In this document: positions 1 through 7,974 of the stretch, in pieces
Layout: each line of letters starts with the position of its first letter
Numbering within the stretch: the first letter of the stretch is position 1
Made by a program: the position numbers and the translations under genes
Notes under the pieces: model-generated
Databases searched by the model: none
Seen by the model: the letters and a program-made list of their open reading frames with translations, nothing else
What the model was told of the DNA's origin: nothing
Assembly: GCA_035442025.1 (NCBI GenBank)
Contig: DAORPQ010000028.1
Coordinates: 1-35,763 of the forward strand
Direction of reading: 5' to 3'
Length of the DNA stretch: 35,763 nt
Origin: Competibacter_A sp003527885
Lineage (GTDB): Bacteria > Pseudomonadota > Gammaproteobacteria > Competibacterales > Competibacteraceae

Positions 1-478
1 CCACCAGCGAGCCGGTGGCGGCCATGGTGCGCATCGGCACCCGCTGGAAGCGGTAGGACACCACGTCGGCGTAGGTGTATTTGCCGAGGTTGCGCAGCTG
101 TTCGGCCATCAGGAACATGATGATCGGCCAGCCGACCAGCCAACCCACCGAGTAGATCAAGCCGTCGTAGCCGTTGATGAACACCAGGCCGGAAATGCCC
201 AGGAACGAGGCGGCGGACATGTAATCGCCCGCGATGGCCAAGCCGTTCTGGAAGCCGGTGATACCGCCGCCGGCAGCGTAGAAATCCTTGGCGGTCTTGG
301 TGCGCTGCGCCGCCCAGTAAGTGATGAACAAGGTGGCGCCGACGAACACCAGAAACATGATGATAGCGGTGACGTTGACCGCCTGCTTCTTGACTTCACC
401 CACGTCACCGGCGGCCAGCGCCGCGCCGGCGACGAGGCTCAGGGCCAAGACCGCACTGGAATTTTTCCAAAATCTCAT
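1..478 (-). CDS. actP: Cation/acetate symporter ActP, N-terminal part (cut by window edge)
   Basis: Sodium:solute symporter family permease that takes up acetate and related short carboxylates across the inner membrane. Only the first 159 codons are present; the rest lies beyond position 1. Translating the minus strand from the ATG at 478 gives a signal-like hydrophobic start (residues 1-22, ending ALAAGD), a first membrane helix around residues 35-55, then an ActP-typical stretch with AQRTKTAKDFYAAGG, AIAGDYMSAASFLG and NLGKYTYADVVSYRF. The start codon overlaps the stop of the upstream DUF485 gene as ATGA, with a strong AGGAGG ribosome site 6-7 bases before it, so the two are translationally coupled. 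The yjcH-actP pairing is the usual arrangement. The identification is firm; exact substrate range is inferred from the family. Confidence 0.93.
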   Translation of the reverse strand, partial: MRFWKNSSAVLALSLVAGAALAAGDVGEVKKQAVNVTAIIMFLVFVGATLFITYWAAQRTKTAKDFYAAGGGITGFQNGLAIAGDYMSAASFLGISGLVFINGYDGLIYSVGWLVGWPIIMFLMAEQLRNLGKYTYADVVSYRFQRVPMRTMAATGSLV

Positions 479-783
479 AGCACTTCCTCCTTGATTTCGC
501 GGGTCAGCCGGTCGAATTCCGAGTTGGCGCGGAACACGTAAATGCCGGTGAGCACGAAGGCGCTGATGATGACGCCCAAGCCGACTGGAATTCCGACGGT
601 GGTGATGGAGCCGGGCGACAGCGGTTGGCCGAGGAACTCCTTGTTGAAAGCGACGATCAGGATGAAGCCGTAATAGATCACCAGCATGACGAGGGCCAGT
701 ATCCAGGCGAACGACTTACGTTTCGAGAGCAGCTCGTGGTATTTCGGGTTGCTTTTTATGGCGTGTACTAGGTCTTGTTGCAT
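475..783 (-). CDS. yjcH: DUF485 membrane protein (YjcH family)
   Basis: Small inner-membrane protein of 102 residues that accompanies ActP in acetate uptake operons; its molecular role is not established. Two hydrophobic segments are visible, about residues 25-47 and 61-84, with a conserved-looking SNPKYHELLSKRKSFAW start and a charged C-terminus. The frame stays open upstream to 1194, but the sequence before the ATG at 783 is low-complexity GC-rich translation unlike a protein, and starting at MQQDLV gives the usual family length. The ribosome site before this start is weak (GGAAAC). The gene overlaps actP by four bases. A possible promoter lies at 950-977. Confidence 0.9.
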   Translation of the reverse strand: MQQDLVHAIKSNPKYHELLSKRKSFAWILALVMLVIYYGFILIVAFNKEFLGQPLSPGSITTVGIPVGLGVIISAFVLTGIYVFRANSEFDRLTREIKEEVL

Positions 784-864
784 TGTGGGTTTCCAAGAAC
801 AAGGGTGGATGGTGGCGGGAGCGCGACCGGATCGCCGCTTGCGGTGGCGCTGGCGAAGCGGGGG

Positions 865-883
865 TCCGGGTCGGTGACCCGGA
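865..883 (-). other. Perfect hairpin in the yjcH leader
   Basis: TCCGGGTC and GACCCGGA form an 8-base-pair stem with a 3-base loop. No T-run follows on the minus strand, so it is not a simple terminator. It lies about 80-100 bases before the yjcH start and could affect leader stability or translation. Confidence 0.5.
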
Positions 884-949
884 ACGCTCGATTCCCGTCG
901 CGTCCTTCGGTGGTTGCTCGGCTGTGCCAAAACGCACATGCACCCAAAA

Positions 950-977
950 AGTGTAGTAGCATTCTCGGTCAAGTAAA
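950..977 (-). promoter_or_regulatory. Possible sigma-70 promoter of yjcH-actP
   Basis: On the minus strand TTTACT (977-972) and TACACT (955-950) are separated by 16 bases, in a locally AT-rich stretch. Transcription would start near 943 and give a leader of about 160 bases before the yjcH ATG. Hexamer matches are moderate, so this is a prediction only. Confidence 0.4.
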
Positions 978-1105
978 GGTTGTGCGATTTAGTTATTTTT
1001 TCAATCGCTTGAAATTTTTTTGCGGCAAATTGCCAACGCGCGCGTTTTCCGGCGGCCCGGCACGGGGAGGCCCGGCGACGGCGTCTGGAACCCGCGAGAG
1101 GAACG

Positions 1106-3322
1106 TCAGTAGAGTTCCATGGGGTCGACATCCAGCGACCAACGGACGCCGCGGTCGCCGCGTTCCGCCCACAATAACGGAACCCACAGGTCAAGGAAAC
1201 GGTGAAGCCGCTGGCGCTGCGCGGCCTGCACCAAGAGTTGGGCGCGATAGCGGCCGGCGCGGCGCTCCATCGGCGCGGGAGCCGGCCCCAGCAATTCCAC
1301 GTCTGCGGCGATCGGTTCCGCCAGCGCCAGCCCGACCCGTAAAAAAGCCGTGGCCTGCTCGGCGGTGGCGGCTTCGGCCCGCAGCAAAGCTTGGTGGGCG
1401 AAGGGCGGCAGCAGCGCGGCGTGCCGCTCCGCCAGCGCCGCCGTCGCGAAAGCCGGGTAACCTTGCGACACCAAAACCCGCAGTAACGGATGGTCGGGTT
1501 GGTGGGTCTGGATGAGGACCGTGCCCGGTTTGTCGGCCCGCCCGGCCCGCCCGGCGACCTGAAGGATCAGTTGCGCCATCCGCTCGCTGGCGCGGAAATC
1601 GACGCCGTAAAGCCCTTGATCGGCGTCCACGATGCCGACCAGGGTCACGTCGGGAAAGTGGTGGCCCTTGGCCAGCATCTGCGTCCCGATCAGCAGCCGG
1701 CGCCCGCCGCTTTGGATGACGGCGAGGAGGGTTTGCAGGCTGCCGCGCCGGCGGGTGCTGTCGCGGTCGATGCGGGTGACGGCGGTTTCGGGAAACTCGC
1801 GCCGCAGCACGTTTTCCAGACGTTCGGTCCCCTGGCCAAGCGGGCGTAGATCCAGGCTGCCGCACAGCGGACAGAGCGCATCCACCGCCCGCTGATCGCC
1901 GCAATGGTGGCAGATCAGGCGGTTGCGGCGCAGGTGTAGGGTCATGCGGGCGTCGCAATGCTGGCACTGGCTCAACCAACCGCACTCGTGACAGAACAAC
2001 ACCGGCGCAAAACCGCGCCGGTTGAGGAACAGCAACACTTGTTCGTCGCGGTCGAGGTGGCGGCGGATGCGTTCCAACAGCGGGCGCGACAGCCCTTCGG
2101 TCAGCGGCTGGCGGCGCAGGTCCAGAATGTCGATCGGCGGCTCGCTGCCGCCGCCGACCCGTTCGGGTAGGCTCAGCAGCCGGTAACGGCCGCGCTGGGC
2201 GTTGTGGCGGCTTTCCAGCGCCGGCGTGGCGGAACCCAACATGACCGGAATGCCCAGTTGCCGGCCCCGGATCACCGCCAGATCGCGGGCGTGGTAGCGA
2301 AACCCCTCCTGTTGTTTGAAGGAGGGATCGTGTTCTTCGTCGACGATGATCAGGCCGGGTGCGCACAACGGTACGAACACCGCCGAACGGGTGCCGACCA
2401 CGACTTTGGCGGCGCCGTCGCGCGCCAGCAGCCAGGCGTTGAGCCGTTCCCGGTCGCTCAAACCGGAATGCAGCACCGCCAGCGGTCCCGGCAACCGTTC
2501 CCGGAAGCGATCCAGCAACTGGGGAGTCAGGCCGATTTCCGGCACCAGCACCAGCGTTTGCCGTCCGCGTTCCAGCACCGCTTCGATCAGGCGCAGATAA
2601 ACCTCGGTTTTGCCGCTGCCGGTAATGCCTTCCAACAAGAAGACCTGAAACTGCTCCAGCTCCGCCAGGACCGCCGCGACCGCCGCCGCTTGAGCGTCGT
2701 TCAGGGTCGGCGGCGGGCTGAGCGCCGGCGCCTCCGGCGCGCGCGGCGCTTCGGGGGGCGTGACGGATTCTACCCAGCCTTTTTCGCGCAGCGCCCGCAA
2801 AAGGGCGGCGCTATCCCGTGCGACGGCGCGGAGGGCTTCGGCGGTGACCCCGGCGGAACAGCTTGCCAAATAGTCCAGCAGCCGCCGCTGGGCGGGGGCG
2901 CGACGCAGGCGCGCATCGGTGGCGAGCGCGTCGCGCCCGGGGCTGCTGATCCGCCATTGCGGGGGAGTCGCCGGCGGCAGCGCCGGCTCGCCTTGCCGCA
3001 GTAATACCGGCAAGGCGGTGGCGAACACTTCGCCGGCCGGATGGTGGTAATAGCGTCGCGCCCAATGCAACAACGCCAGCGCTTCGGCGGAGAGGACCGG
3101 TTCTGCGTCGAGTACCCGCTGGACCGGCCGCAGCGTGTCCGCGGGCATCTCGGAACTGTCGGCGGTCCCGATTAAAAATCCGACGACGTGCCGGCGGCCG
3201 AACGGAACCCGCACCCTGACCCCAGGCTGGAGGATGGTCGGGTCGCACTGCGGCGGGGGCAAATAATCGAAGGTTCGATAAAGCGGCGATGGAACGGCGA
3301 CGCGCAAGATGAGATCGGCCAC
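1106..3322 (-). CDS. priA: Primosomal protein N' (replication restart helicase PriA)
   Basis: DNA helicase that recognises abandoned replication forks and starts primosome reassembly in the cytoplasm. The 738-residue length matches the family (E. coli 732). In order: an N-terminal DNA-binding region, a Walker A motif GITGSGKTE at about 232-240, a DEEHD box at about 328-332, and eight cysteines in CxxC pairs around 430-480 that bind the two zinc ions, then the second helicase half with QMLAKGHHFP and QVAGRAGR. The start is GTG at 3322; no clear ribosome site is seen, but the protein aligns from its first residues (DLILRVAVPSPLYRTFDY). It follows bamB by 39 bases on the same strand, in the slot where gammaproteobacteria usually carry der. 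Confidence 0.97.
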   Translation of the reverse strand: MADLILRVAVPSPLYRTFDYLPPPQCDPTILQPGVRVRVPFGRRHVVGFLIGTADSSEMPADTLRPVQRVLDAEPVLSAEALALLHWARRYYHHPAGEVFATALPVLLRQGEPALPPATPPQWRISSPGRDALATDARLRRAPAQRRLLDYLASCSAGVTAEALRAVARDSAALLRALREKGWVESVTPPEAPRAPEAPALSPPPTLNDAQAAAVAAVLAELEQFQVFLLEGITGSGKTEVYLRLIEAVLERGRQTLVLVPEIGLTPQLLDRFRERLPGPLAVLHSGLSDRERLNAWLLARDGAAKVVVGTRSAVFVPLCAPGLIIVDEEHDPSFKQQEGFRYHARDLAVIRGRQLGIPVMLGSATPALESRHNAQRGRYRLLSLPERVGGGSEPPIDILDLRRQPLTEGLSRPLLERIRRHLDRDEQVLLFLNRRGFAPVLFCHECGWLSQCQHCDARMTLHLRRNRLICHHCGDQRAVDALCPLCGSLDLRPLGQGTERLENVLRREFPETAVTRIDRDSTRRRGSLQTLLAVIQSGGRRLLIGTQMLAKGHHFPDVTLVGIVDADQGLYGVDFRASERMAQLILQVAGRAGRADKPGTVLIQTHQPDHPLLRVLVSQGYPAFATAALAERHAALLPPFAHQALLRAEAATAEQATAFLRVGLALAEPIAADVELLGPAPAPMERRAGRYRAQLLVQAAQRQRLHRFLDLWVPLLWAERGDRGVRWSLDVDPMELY

Positions 3323-3361
3323 GGCGGTAAGACCGTCAGGGTTGGGCCCGCCGCGAACCGT

Positions 3362-4522
3362 TCAGCCCCCGGCCCGAAAAGCACCCAGCGCGCCGTTTTT
3401 GCCGTAGACGAATATCGTGTTTCCGGCCGCGATGGGGGGTGCGACGATGGCTTTGCCGGCGGCGCGGATCCGCCCGACGATACGCCCGTCGTTCTTGTCC
3501 AGCCAATGCAGGTACCCTTCGAAGTCGCCGACCACAAGATAATCGTCGCTGGCGGCCGGGGCGGTCAACCGGCGTCCGCCCAGTTCGCCCTGTTTCCAAA
3601 GCGTGCCGCCGTCGCGCCGGTCCAATGCCAGCACCGCGTCGGCATCATCGCTGACGTAGACGTGTTGGGCATCCACATCGAGGCCGGCATAGCTGGACAG
3701 CGCGCGGTTCCAGACCGGGTTGCCGCCGCGCATGTCGATGGCGGCGACGCTGCCGCGATAAGCGACCAAATAAAGGGTATCGCCGAAGATTTTCGGCTCG
3801 GAATCAATGTCGATCAACCGCTCGATTTCGGTGCGGCCTTGCGGCGGGGAAATGGTCTTTTCAGTCAACGGCAGCCCTTTGTCGAGCGACATGACGAGCA
3901 GCTTGCCGGTCTCCAGGCCGGCGACGATCAGGTTCTGGACGATGACCGGCGCGGAATTGCCGCGCAGGCTGAGGGCGGGCAGGGCGTGCGCGGAAACCCA
4001 GCGCCGTTCCCCGGAGCGGGCGTCCAGGCCGGTGAATTTGCCGTCGCTGGTGCGGACCACGACGGTGCCCCTGGCCGCGCGCGGCGGCGCCAGCACCTCG
4101 CTGGAAACCGTGGCCCGCCAGACTTCCTGGCCATCGTCCTGTCTCAGGGCGACGACTTGGCCCTTGTCGGTGCCGACCAGGACCAGCTCTTTGTCGCTCA
4201 GCCCGACGCCGCCCGAGATCGGCAATTTCGTGTTGGCTTCCCACACGCGCTGGCCGCTGAGCGCGTCGAGCGCGGTGACCGTGCCATCGTAGCTGGCCGC
4301 ATAAATGCGCCCGTCCGCCAGCGCGGGCGTCAGGCGGATGAATTGGTTTTCCGCGCCGGAGCCGACCTTGGTCTCCCAAAGCTGCCGTATCCCGACCGGC
4401 GAGGCGACGGATTTCAAGGGGGCCGGTGGAACCGTATTGTCGGAACCGCCGAACCAGCCGCCCAACCAGCTACAGCCGGCGCTCAGAACGAGCAAGAAAA
4501 GCGGGAGTACACGACGGATCAT
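3362..4522 (-). CDS. bamB: Outer-membrane assembly lipoprotein BamB
   Basis: Beta-propeller lipoprotein of the BAM complex, which inserts beta-barrel proteins into the outer membrane. The protein has 386 residues (E. coli 392). A lipoprotein signal with lipobox LSAGC places the acylated cysteine at residue 17. The remainder shows repeated PQQ-like propeller blades, with motifs such as ALDALSGQRVWE, VVALRQDDGQEVWRA, LDARSGERRWV, AIDMRGGNPVWN and ALDRRDGGTLWK. It starts two bases after the yfgM stop, which supports cotranscription from hisS onward. Quinoprotein dehydrogenases share the propeller repeats, but the lipobox, length and context decide for BamB. Confidence 0.95.
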   Translation of the reverse strand: MIRRVLPLFLLVLSAGCSWLGGWFGGSDNTVPPAPLKSVASPVGIRQLWETKVGSGAENQFIRLTPALADGRIYAASYDGTVTALDALSGQRVWEANTKLPISGGVGLSDKELVLVGTDKGQVVALRQDDGQEVWRATVSSEVLAPPRAARGTVVVRTSDGKFTGLDARSGERRWVSAHALPALSLRGNSAPVIVQNLIVAGLETGKLLVMSLDKGLPLTEKTISPPQGRTEIERLIDIDSEPKIFGDTLYLVAYRGSVAAIDMRGGNPVWNRALSSYAGLDVDAQHVYVSDDADAVLALDRRDGGTLWKQGELGGRRLTAPAASDDYLVVGDFEGYLHWLDKNDGRIVGRIRAAGKAIVAPPIAAGNTIFVYGKNGALGAFRAGG

Positions 4523-4524
4523 GG

Positions 4525-5451
4525 TTATTGGCCTGTGGCGGGAGCGGCGGGAGCCGGAGCCGGCGCGGCTTCGGGCGGCGGCGCGACGGCCGGTGCCGGA
4601 GGGGTTGCGGGTCCAACAGCGCCGGCGGCTTCGGCGGCCGCTTTGGCCGGTTCGGGCCGAGCGATAGGGGTCGCGGGGGCCGCCGTTTCGGGTTGTGGTG
4701 CTGGAACCGGTTGCGCGGCGGGCGCTGGCGTGTCGGCCTTGGCCGCAGGACCGTCGGTTCGGGCGTCAGCGTGGGCTGGCGCGGGTTGAGCGGGGGGCGG
4801 CGGCCCGGCCGGCGCCACGACCACCGATTCGGCGGTTGGCGGAGTCAGGTTGTCGAGCTTGAGCTGCAAGAGCGCGCCGCCGCCACTGGCGGCCAGGGCG
4901 GCGGCGTAGGCGTTTCGCGCCTTGCCGGGATCGTTGGCGGCCAGCGCCAAGTCGCCGCGCAGCTCCTCGCGTTCGGCGGTCAGGCTGGCGGTGGTCACCT
5001 GGGCCAGCCGTTGTTCGGCGTCCCCCGGCCGGCCGGCGGCGGACAACACCCGCGCCAGCCGCAGCCGGGCGATATCCTTGAGCTCGTCGAGTTTGGCGTT
5101 TTCGGTCACCCATTCCAGCCGCTGGCTCGCCGTCGCGGTATCGCCGCCCTCCAGGGCCAGCTTGGCCAGCCGCAGCGCCGCCAGCGCGGTGTAGGGCGAT
5201 TTCGGAAAGTCGGCCAACAACGCCTGCCCGCGCTGCCGGGCCTGGTCGGCATCCGGTTTTTCCACCGCCCCGATAAAGGCGTCATAGGCTTGGGAAGCTT
5301 GCTCGGCCGCAGCGTTGCGGTGAGTGGTCCAATATTGCCAGCCGAAAATCCCGATCACCCCGAGCGCGATGCCGGCGATGATGCTGGCGCCGTTTTCCTT
5401 CCACCATTTCTTGAGATCCTCGACGCGTTCGTCGTCGGTGTATTGCTCCAT
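4525..5451 (-). CDS. yfgM: YfgM-family tetratricopeptide ancillary SecYEG translocon protein
   Basis: Inner-membrane protein with a periplasmic TPR-like domain, linked in E. coli to the Sec translocon and periplasmic chaperones. The N-terminus is typical: a short charged cytoplasmic start, then one membrane helix at about residues 22-41. The helical repeat domain follows to about 210. The protein is 308 residues, roughly 100 longer than E. coli YfgM; the excess is a C-terminal tail from about residue 215 made almost entirely of proline and alanine with scattered charged residues. It sits six bases after hisS and two before bamB, its usual place. Confidence 0.88.
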   Translation of the reverse strand: MEQYTDDERVEDLKKWWKENGASIIAGIALGVIGIFGWQYWTTHRNAAAEQASQAYDAFIGAVEKPDADQARQRGQALLADFPKSPYTALAALRLAKLALEGGDTATASQRLEWVTENAKLDELKDIARLRLARVLSAAGRPGDAEQRLAQVTTASLTAEREELRGDLALAANDPGKARNAYAAALAASGGGALLQLKLDNLTPPTAESVVVAPAGPPPPAQPAPAHADARTDGPAAKADTPAPAAQPVPAPQPETAAPATPIARPEPAKAAAEAAGAVGPATPPAPAVAPPPEAAPAPAPAAPATGQ

Positions 5452-5457
5452 CGATCG

Positions 5458-6768
5458 CTATCCTCGGGTATCCGGTTCGGTTGTTGGGTGTTGTTCTCCC
5501 AGGGTCGCCGCCCGCAAATAGGCGGCGACTCGATCCCTCGGGAGAGTCAGTTGGTCGCTTGCGGCGGCGCGCAACGCTTTGATGGCGACGGTTTGGCTGG
5601 CGATCTCGTTGTCGCCCAAGATCAAGGCAAACCGGGCGCCGCTGTGGTCGGCCCGGCGAAACTGGGCCTTGAAGCCGCCGCCGCCGCAATGCATCTGCAA
5701 GCGCAGCGCCGGCAATTGTTCGCGCAACTGTTCGGCCAGCGCCAAGCCCTGCCGTCCCGCCGCCGCACCCGCCACGATCAGGTAGACGTGCGGCGGCTCG
5801 GTGGTGGGTTGGCCGGCGGCGAGCATGGCGACCAGCCGCTCCAAGCCCATCGCAAAGCCGACGCCCGGCACCGCTTGACCGCCCAACTGTTCGATCAGGC
5901 CGTCGTAGCGGCCGCCGGCACAGATCGTTCCCTGAGCGCCCAGCGTGTCGGTCACCCATTCAAACACGGTTTTGCAGTAGTAATCCAGGCCGCGCACCAA
6001 TCTCGGGTTGATCTGGTAAGCGACGCCAGCCGCGGAGAGCAGTTCCTTCAACTCCTCGAAGTGCGCTGCGGACTCGGGGTCGAGATGGTCGAGCAGCGAC
6101 GGCGCGCCCGCGATCAGCGCCCGCATCGCCGGGTTCTTGCTGTCCAGAATCCGCAGGGGATTGGCGTCCAGGCGGCGCTGGCTATCCTCGTCCAGCTCCC
6201 CGCGCCGGGCGGTGAAATACCCCACCAAGCGTTCGCGGTAGGCCGCGCGGGCGGCGCTGGAGCCGAGCGAGTTGATTTGCAGGGCGACATCGCGGATGCC
6301 GAGCCGCCGCCACAGCCGCGCCGACAGGCAGATCAGCTCGGCGTCGATATCGGGACCCATCATGCCGTAAGCCTCGACGCCGACTTGGTGGAACTGGCGG
6401 TAGCGGCCTTTCTGGGGCTTTTCGTAGCGGAACATCGGGCCGGCGTACCACAGCCGCTGGGTTTGGTGGTGCAGCAGGCCGTGCTCGATGCAGGCGCGCG
6501 CGCAACCGGCGGTTCCTTCGGGACGCAGGGTCAGGCTGTCGCTGCCGTCGCGGTCGGGAAAGGTGTACATCTCTTTGCCGACAATATCGGTCACTTCCCC
6601 GATGGAACGGACGAACAGCTCGGTCTTTTCGACCAGCGGCAGACGGATCTCCTGATAGCCGTAAGCGGCGAGCACCTCGCGCACGGTCGCTTCGAGACGC
6701 TGCCACCCCGCCGATTCGCCGGGCAGGATATCGTTCATGCCGCGAATGGCTTGAAACGCTTTGGTCAT
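5458..6768 (-). CDS. hisS: Histidyl-tRNA synthetase
   Basis: Class II aminoacyl-tRNA synthetase charging tRNA-His. From the ATG at 6768 it is 436 residues and begins MTKAFQAIRGMNDILPGE, the standard start of the family; an in-frame ATG at 6810 would add 14 residues with no family counterpart. Neither start has a good ribosome site. Visible motifs are motif 2 (MFRYEKPQKGRYRQFHQ), the HisA motif LVRGLDYY followed by the GRYDGL segment, the motif 3 region AMGLERL, and a C-terminal anticodon-binding domain. The usual upstream neighbour ispG is absent: rodZ ends only 80 bases before this start. Confidence 0.96.
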   Translation of the reverse strand: MTKAFQAIRGMNDILPGESAGWQRLEATVREVLAAYGYQEIRLPLVEKTELFVRSIGEVTDIVGKEMYTFPDRDGSDSLTLRPEGTAGCARACIEHGLLHHQTQRLWYAGPMFRYEKPQKGRYRQFHQVGVEAYGMMGPDIDAELICLSARLWRRLGIRDVALQINSLGSSAARAAYRERLVGYFTARRGELDEDSQRRLDANPLRILDSKNPAMRALIAGAPSLLDHLDPESAAHFEELKELLSAAGVAYQINPRLVRGLDYYCKTVFEWVTDTLGAQGTICAGGRYDGLIEQLGGQAVPGVGFAMGLERLVAMLAAGQPTTEPPHVYLIVAGAAAGRQGLALAEQLREQLPALRLQMHCGGGGFKAQFRRADHSGARFALILGDNEIASQTVAIKALRAAASDQLTLPRDRVAAYLRAATLGEQHPTTEPDTRG

Positions 6769-6848
6769 GGATTGGAAGTCGTTGCTAGGCGTTTGAAACG
6801 GGGCCGCCATCGCTTCGGGTAAAGCGAAACCGGCGCTGGGACCGGCGA

Positions 6849-7934
6849 TCAGGGCTGCTCGCGCGCCAGGGTAAAGCGGCTGACCGTGCCGCGCCGCGGT
6901 ACGTAAAAATCCGTGTTGACCAACCGGTCGTCCAACAGGATCCGGGTGGCGGGGGCGTTGCCGAGAGTGACCTTGAAGGGTGCCGGCCCCGAGATGGCGG
7001 TGGTGCTGTTGGCTTTCATCAGACCGTTGGCGAGCACGTTGCCTTGGGCGTCTTTCACTTCCACCCAGCAGTCGTTGCTGAATTCCAACAGCAGTTTGGC
7101 CTCACCGAGAGCGCCGCCGCCGGCGGGTGAAGCCGGATCCGTTTTGACCGCTCCAGGAGCGACGGTGGCGACGATCCCGCTTGCGGAAGGCACGGGCAGG
7201 GGGTCCGGCGCGGAGGCCGGAGGAGCCGGCGCCGTAACCGCCGGGGGAGTTGCGTTTGCCGACATCGCGGCGGGAGCGGGGTTGGTCGGCGGCGAGGGCG
7301 GGCTGAGCGCTGGCGGGGTGACGGGGCTCGCGGCGACGGTCGCCGGCGGCGCGGCGGCCGGTGTCGCGGCCGGAGTGGCCACTTCTGGCGCGGGCTGAAA
7401 CGGGTATTGAGTCTGGCTGAGGGCTGTTTTGGAGGCGCTTTCGCCGGGTTTCTCGACGCCGGGCGCGCCGTCCGACCACCACCCGAACAAACGGCTGGGA
7501 TCGAGCTCGTTGAGATTCTGGATGGCGGCCCAGGCGATGGCCACGACCACCGCCAAGTAAAATACGCCGCGCAGATCCCACGCTCGGGTGTGCCGCCGCA
7601 CCGGGTGCATCACCTTCAGCGGCGGCGGTTCCTGCGTGCTGCTGCCCGACTGGCGCCGGTAGCGGTCGAGCACCGCCTGTTCGGGCAGGTTCAGCAGCCG
7701 GGCGTAGCGGCTGAGGTAACCACGGACGAAGACGGGCGGACCCAACTGGTCGAAGCGGTCGTTTTCGAGCGCCTCGATGATGGCGGCGTTCAGGCCGAGG
7801 TGGCGGGCAACCTCGCGCTGTTCGGCGTTATAGCTGGCCCGGACCTGCGTTAGCCAAGCGCCGAGCGACTCGGCGCCAGCGGCGGGTTCGGCCGGGGGAG
7901 TGAGATGGGATGTGAGCTCGTTAGGTATGGTCAT
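6849..7934 (-). CDS. rodZ: Cell-shape protein RodZ (helix-turn-helix, membrane, DUF4115)
   Basis: Bitopic membrane protein linking the MreB cytoskeleton to cell-wall elongation and needed for rod shape. It has 361 residues. Residues about 24-85 form the Cro/C1-type helix-turn-helix domain that binds MreB (REVARHLGLN, FVRGYLSRYARLL); a membrane helix spans about 123-141; a proline/alanine-rich periplasmic linker runs from about 165 to 275; a DUF4115 beta domain closes the protein (LLLEFSNDCWVEVKDAQG). It starts 40 bases after pilW and precedes hisS. The long low-complexity linker is common in this family. The ribosome site is weak. Confidence 0.93.
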   Translation of the reverse strand: MTIPNELTSHLTPPAEPAAGAESLGAWLTQVRASYNAEQREVARHLGLNAAIIEALENDRFDQLGPPVFVRGYLSRYARLLNLPEQAVLDRYRRQSGSSTQEPPPLKVMHPVRRHTRAWDLRGVFYLAVVVAIAWAAIQNLNELDPSRLFGWWSDGAPGVEKPGESASKTALSQTQYPFQPAPEVATPAATPAAAPPATVAASPVTPPALSPPSPPTNPAPAAMSANATPPAVTAPAPPASAPDPLPVPSASGIVATVAPGAVKTDPASPAGGGALGEAKLLLEFSNDCWVEVKDAQGNVLANGLMKANSTTAISGPAPFKVTLGNAPATRILLDDRLVNTDFYVPRRGTVSRFTLAREQP

Positions 7935-7974
7935 CGCGGTCTTTTATGACGGGTCGTTACTGTTTTCTAGAAAG

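Larger units (their letters stand above)
784..1105. other. Intergenic region between priA and yjcH
   Basis: No credible gene. It holds the presumed promoter of yjcH-actP, a roughly 160-base leader containing a perfect hairpin (865-883), and an 11-base palindrome GGCAAATTGCC at 1024-1034 upstream of the promoter. No clear Rho-independent terminator for priA was found. Confidence 0.6.

Noticed and set aside
914..929. Sigma-54-like element (TGGCAC then GCAA) upstream of yjcH on the minus strand
   Set aside because: The GG and GC doublets are one base too close and the TTGC half is poor, so it does not fit the strict -24/-12 spacing.
1050..1080. Repeated GCCGGGCC motif after priA as a terminator
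   Set aside because: The copies are direct, not inverted, and no T-run follows, so no intrinsic terminator can be supported.
784..1194. N-terminal extension of yjcH to 1194
   Set aside because: The extra 137 codons cross the predicted promoter and leader and read as noise; the family starts near MQQDLV.
3362..4522. Propeller protein as a PQQ-dependent dehydrogenase
   Set aside because: It lacks PQQ-ligand features and is a short lipoprotein in the hisS-yfgM context, which defines BamB.
4426..6822. Very long plus-strand open frame (798 codons) opposite yfgM and hisS, and a 533-codon one at 3188-4789
   Set aside because: Glycine/arginine/glutamine-rich translations without domain features; they are antisense shadows of high-GC genes with clear family matches.
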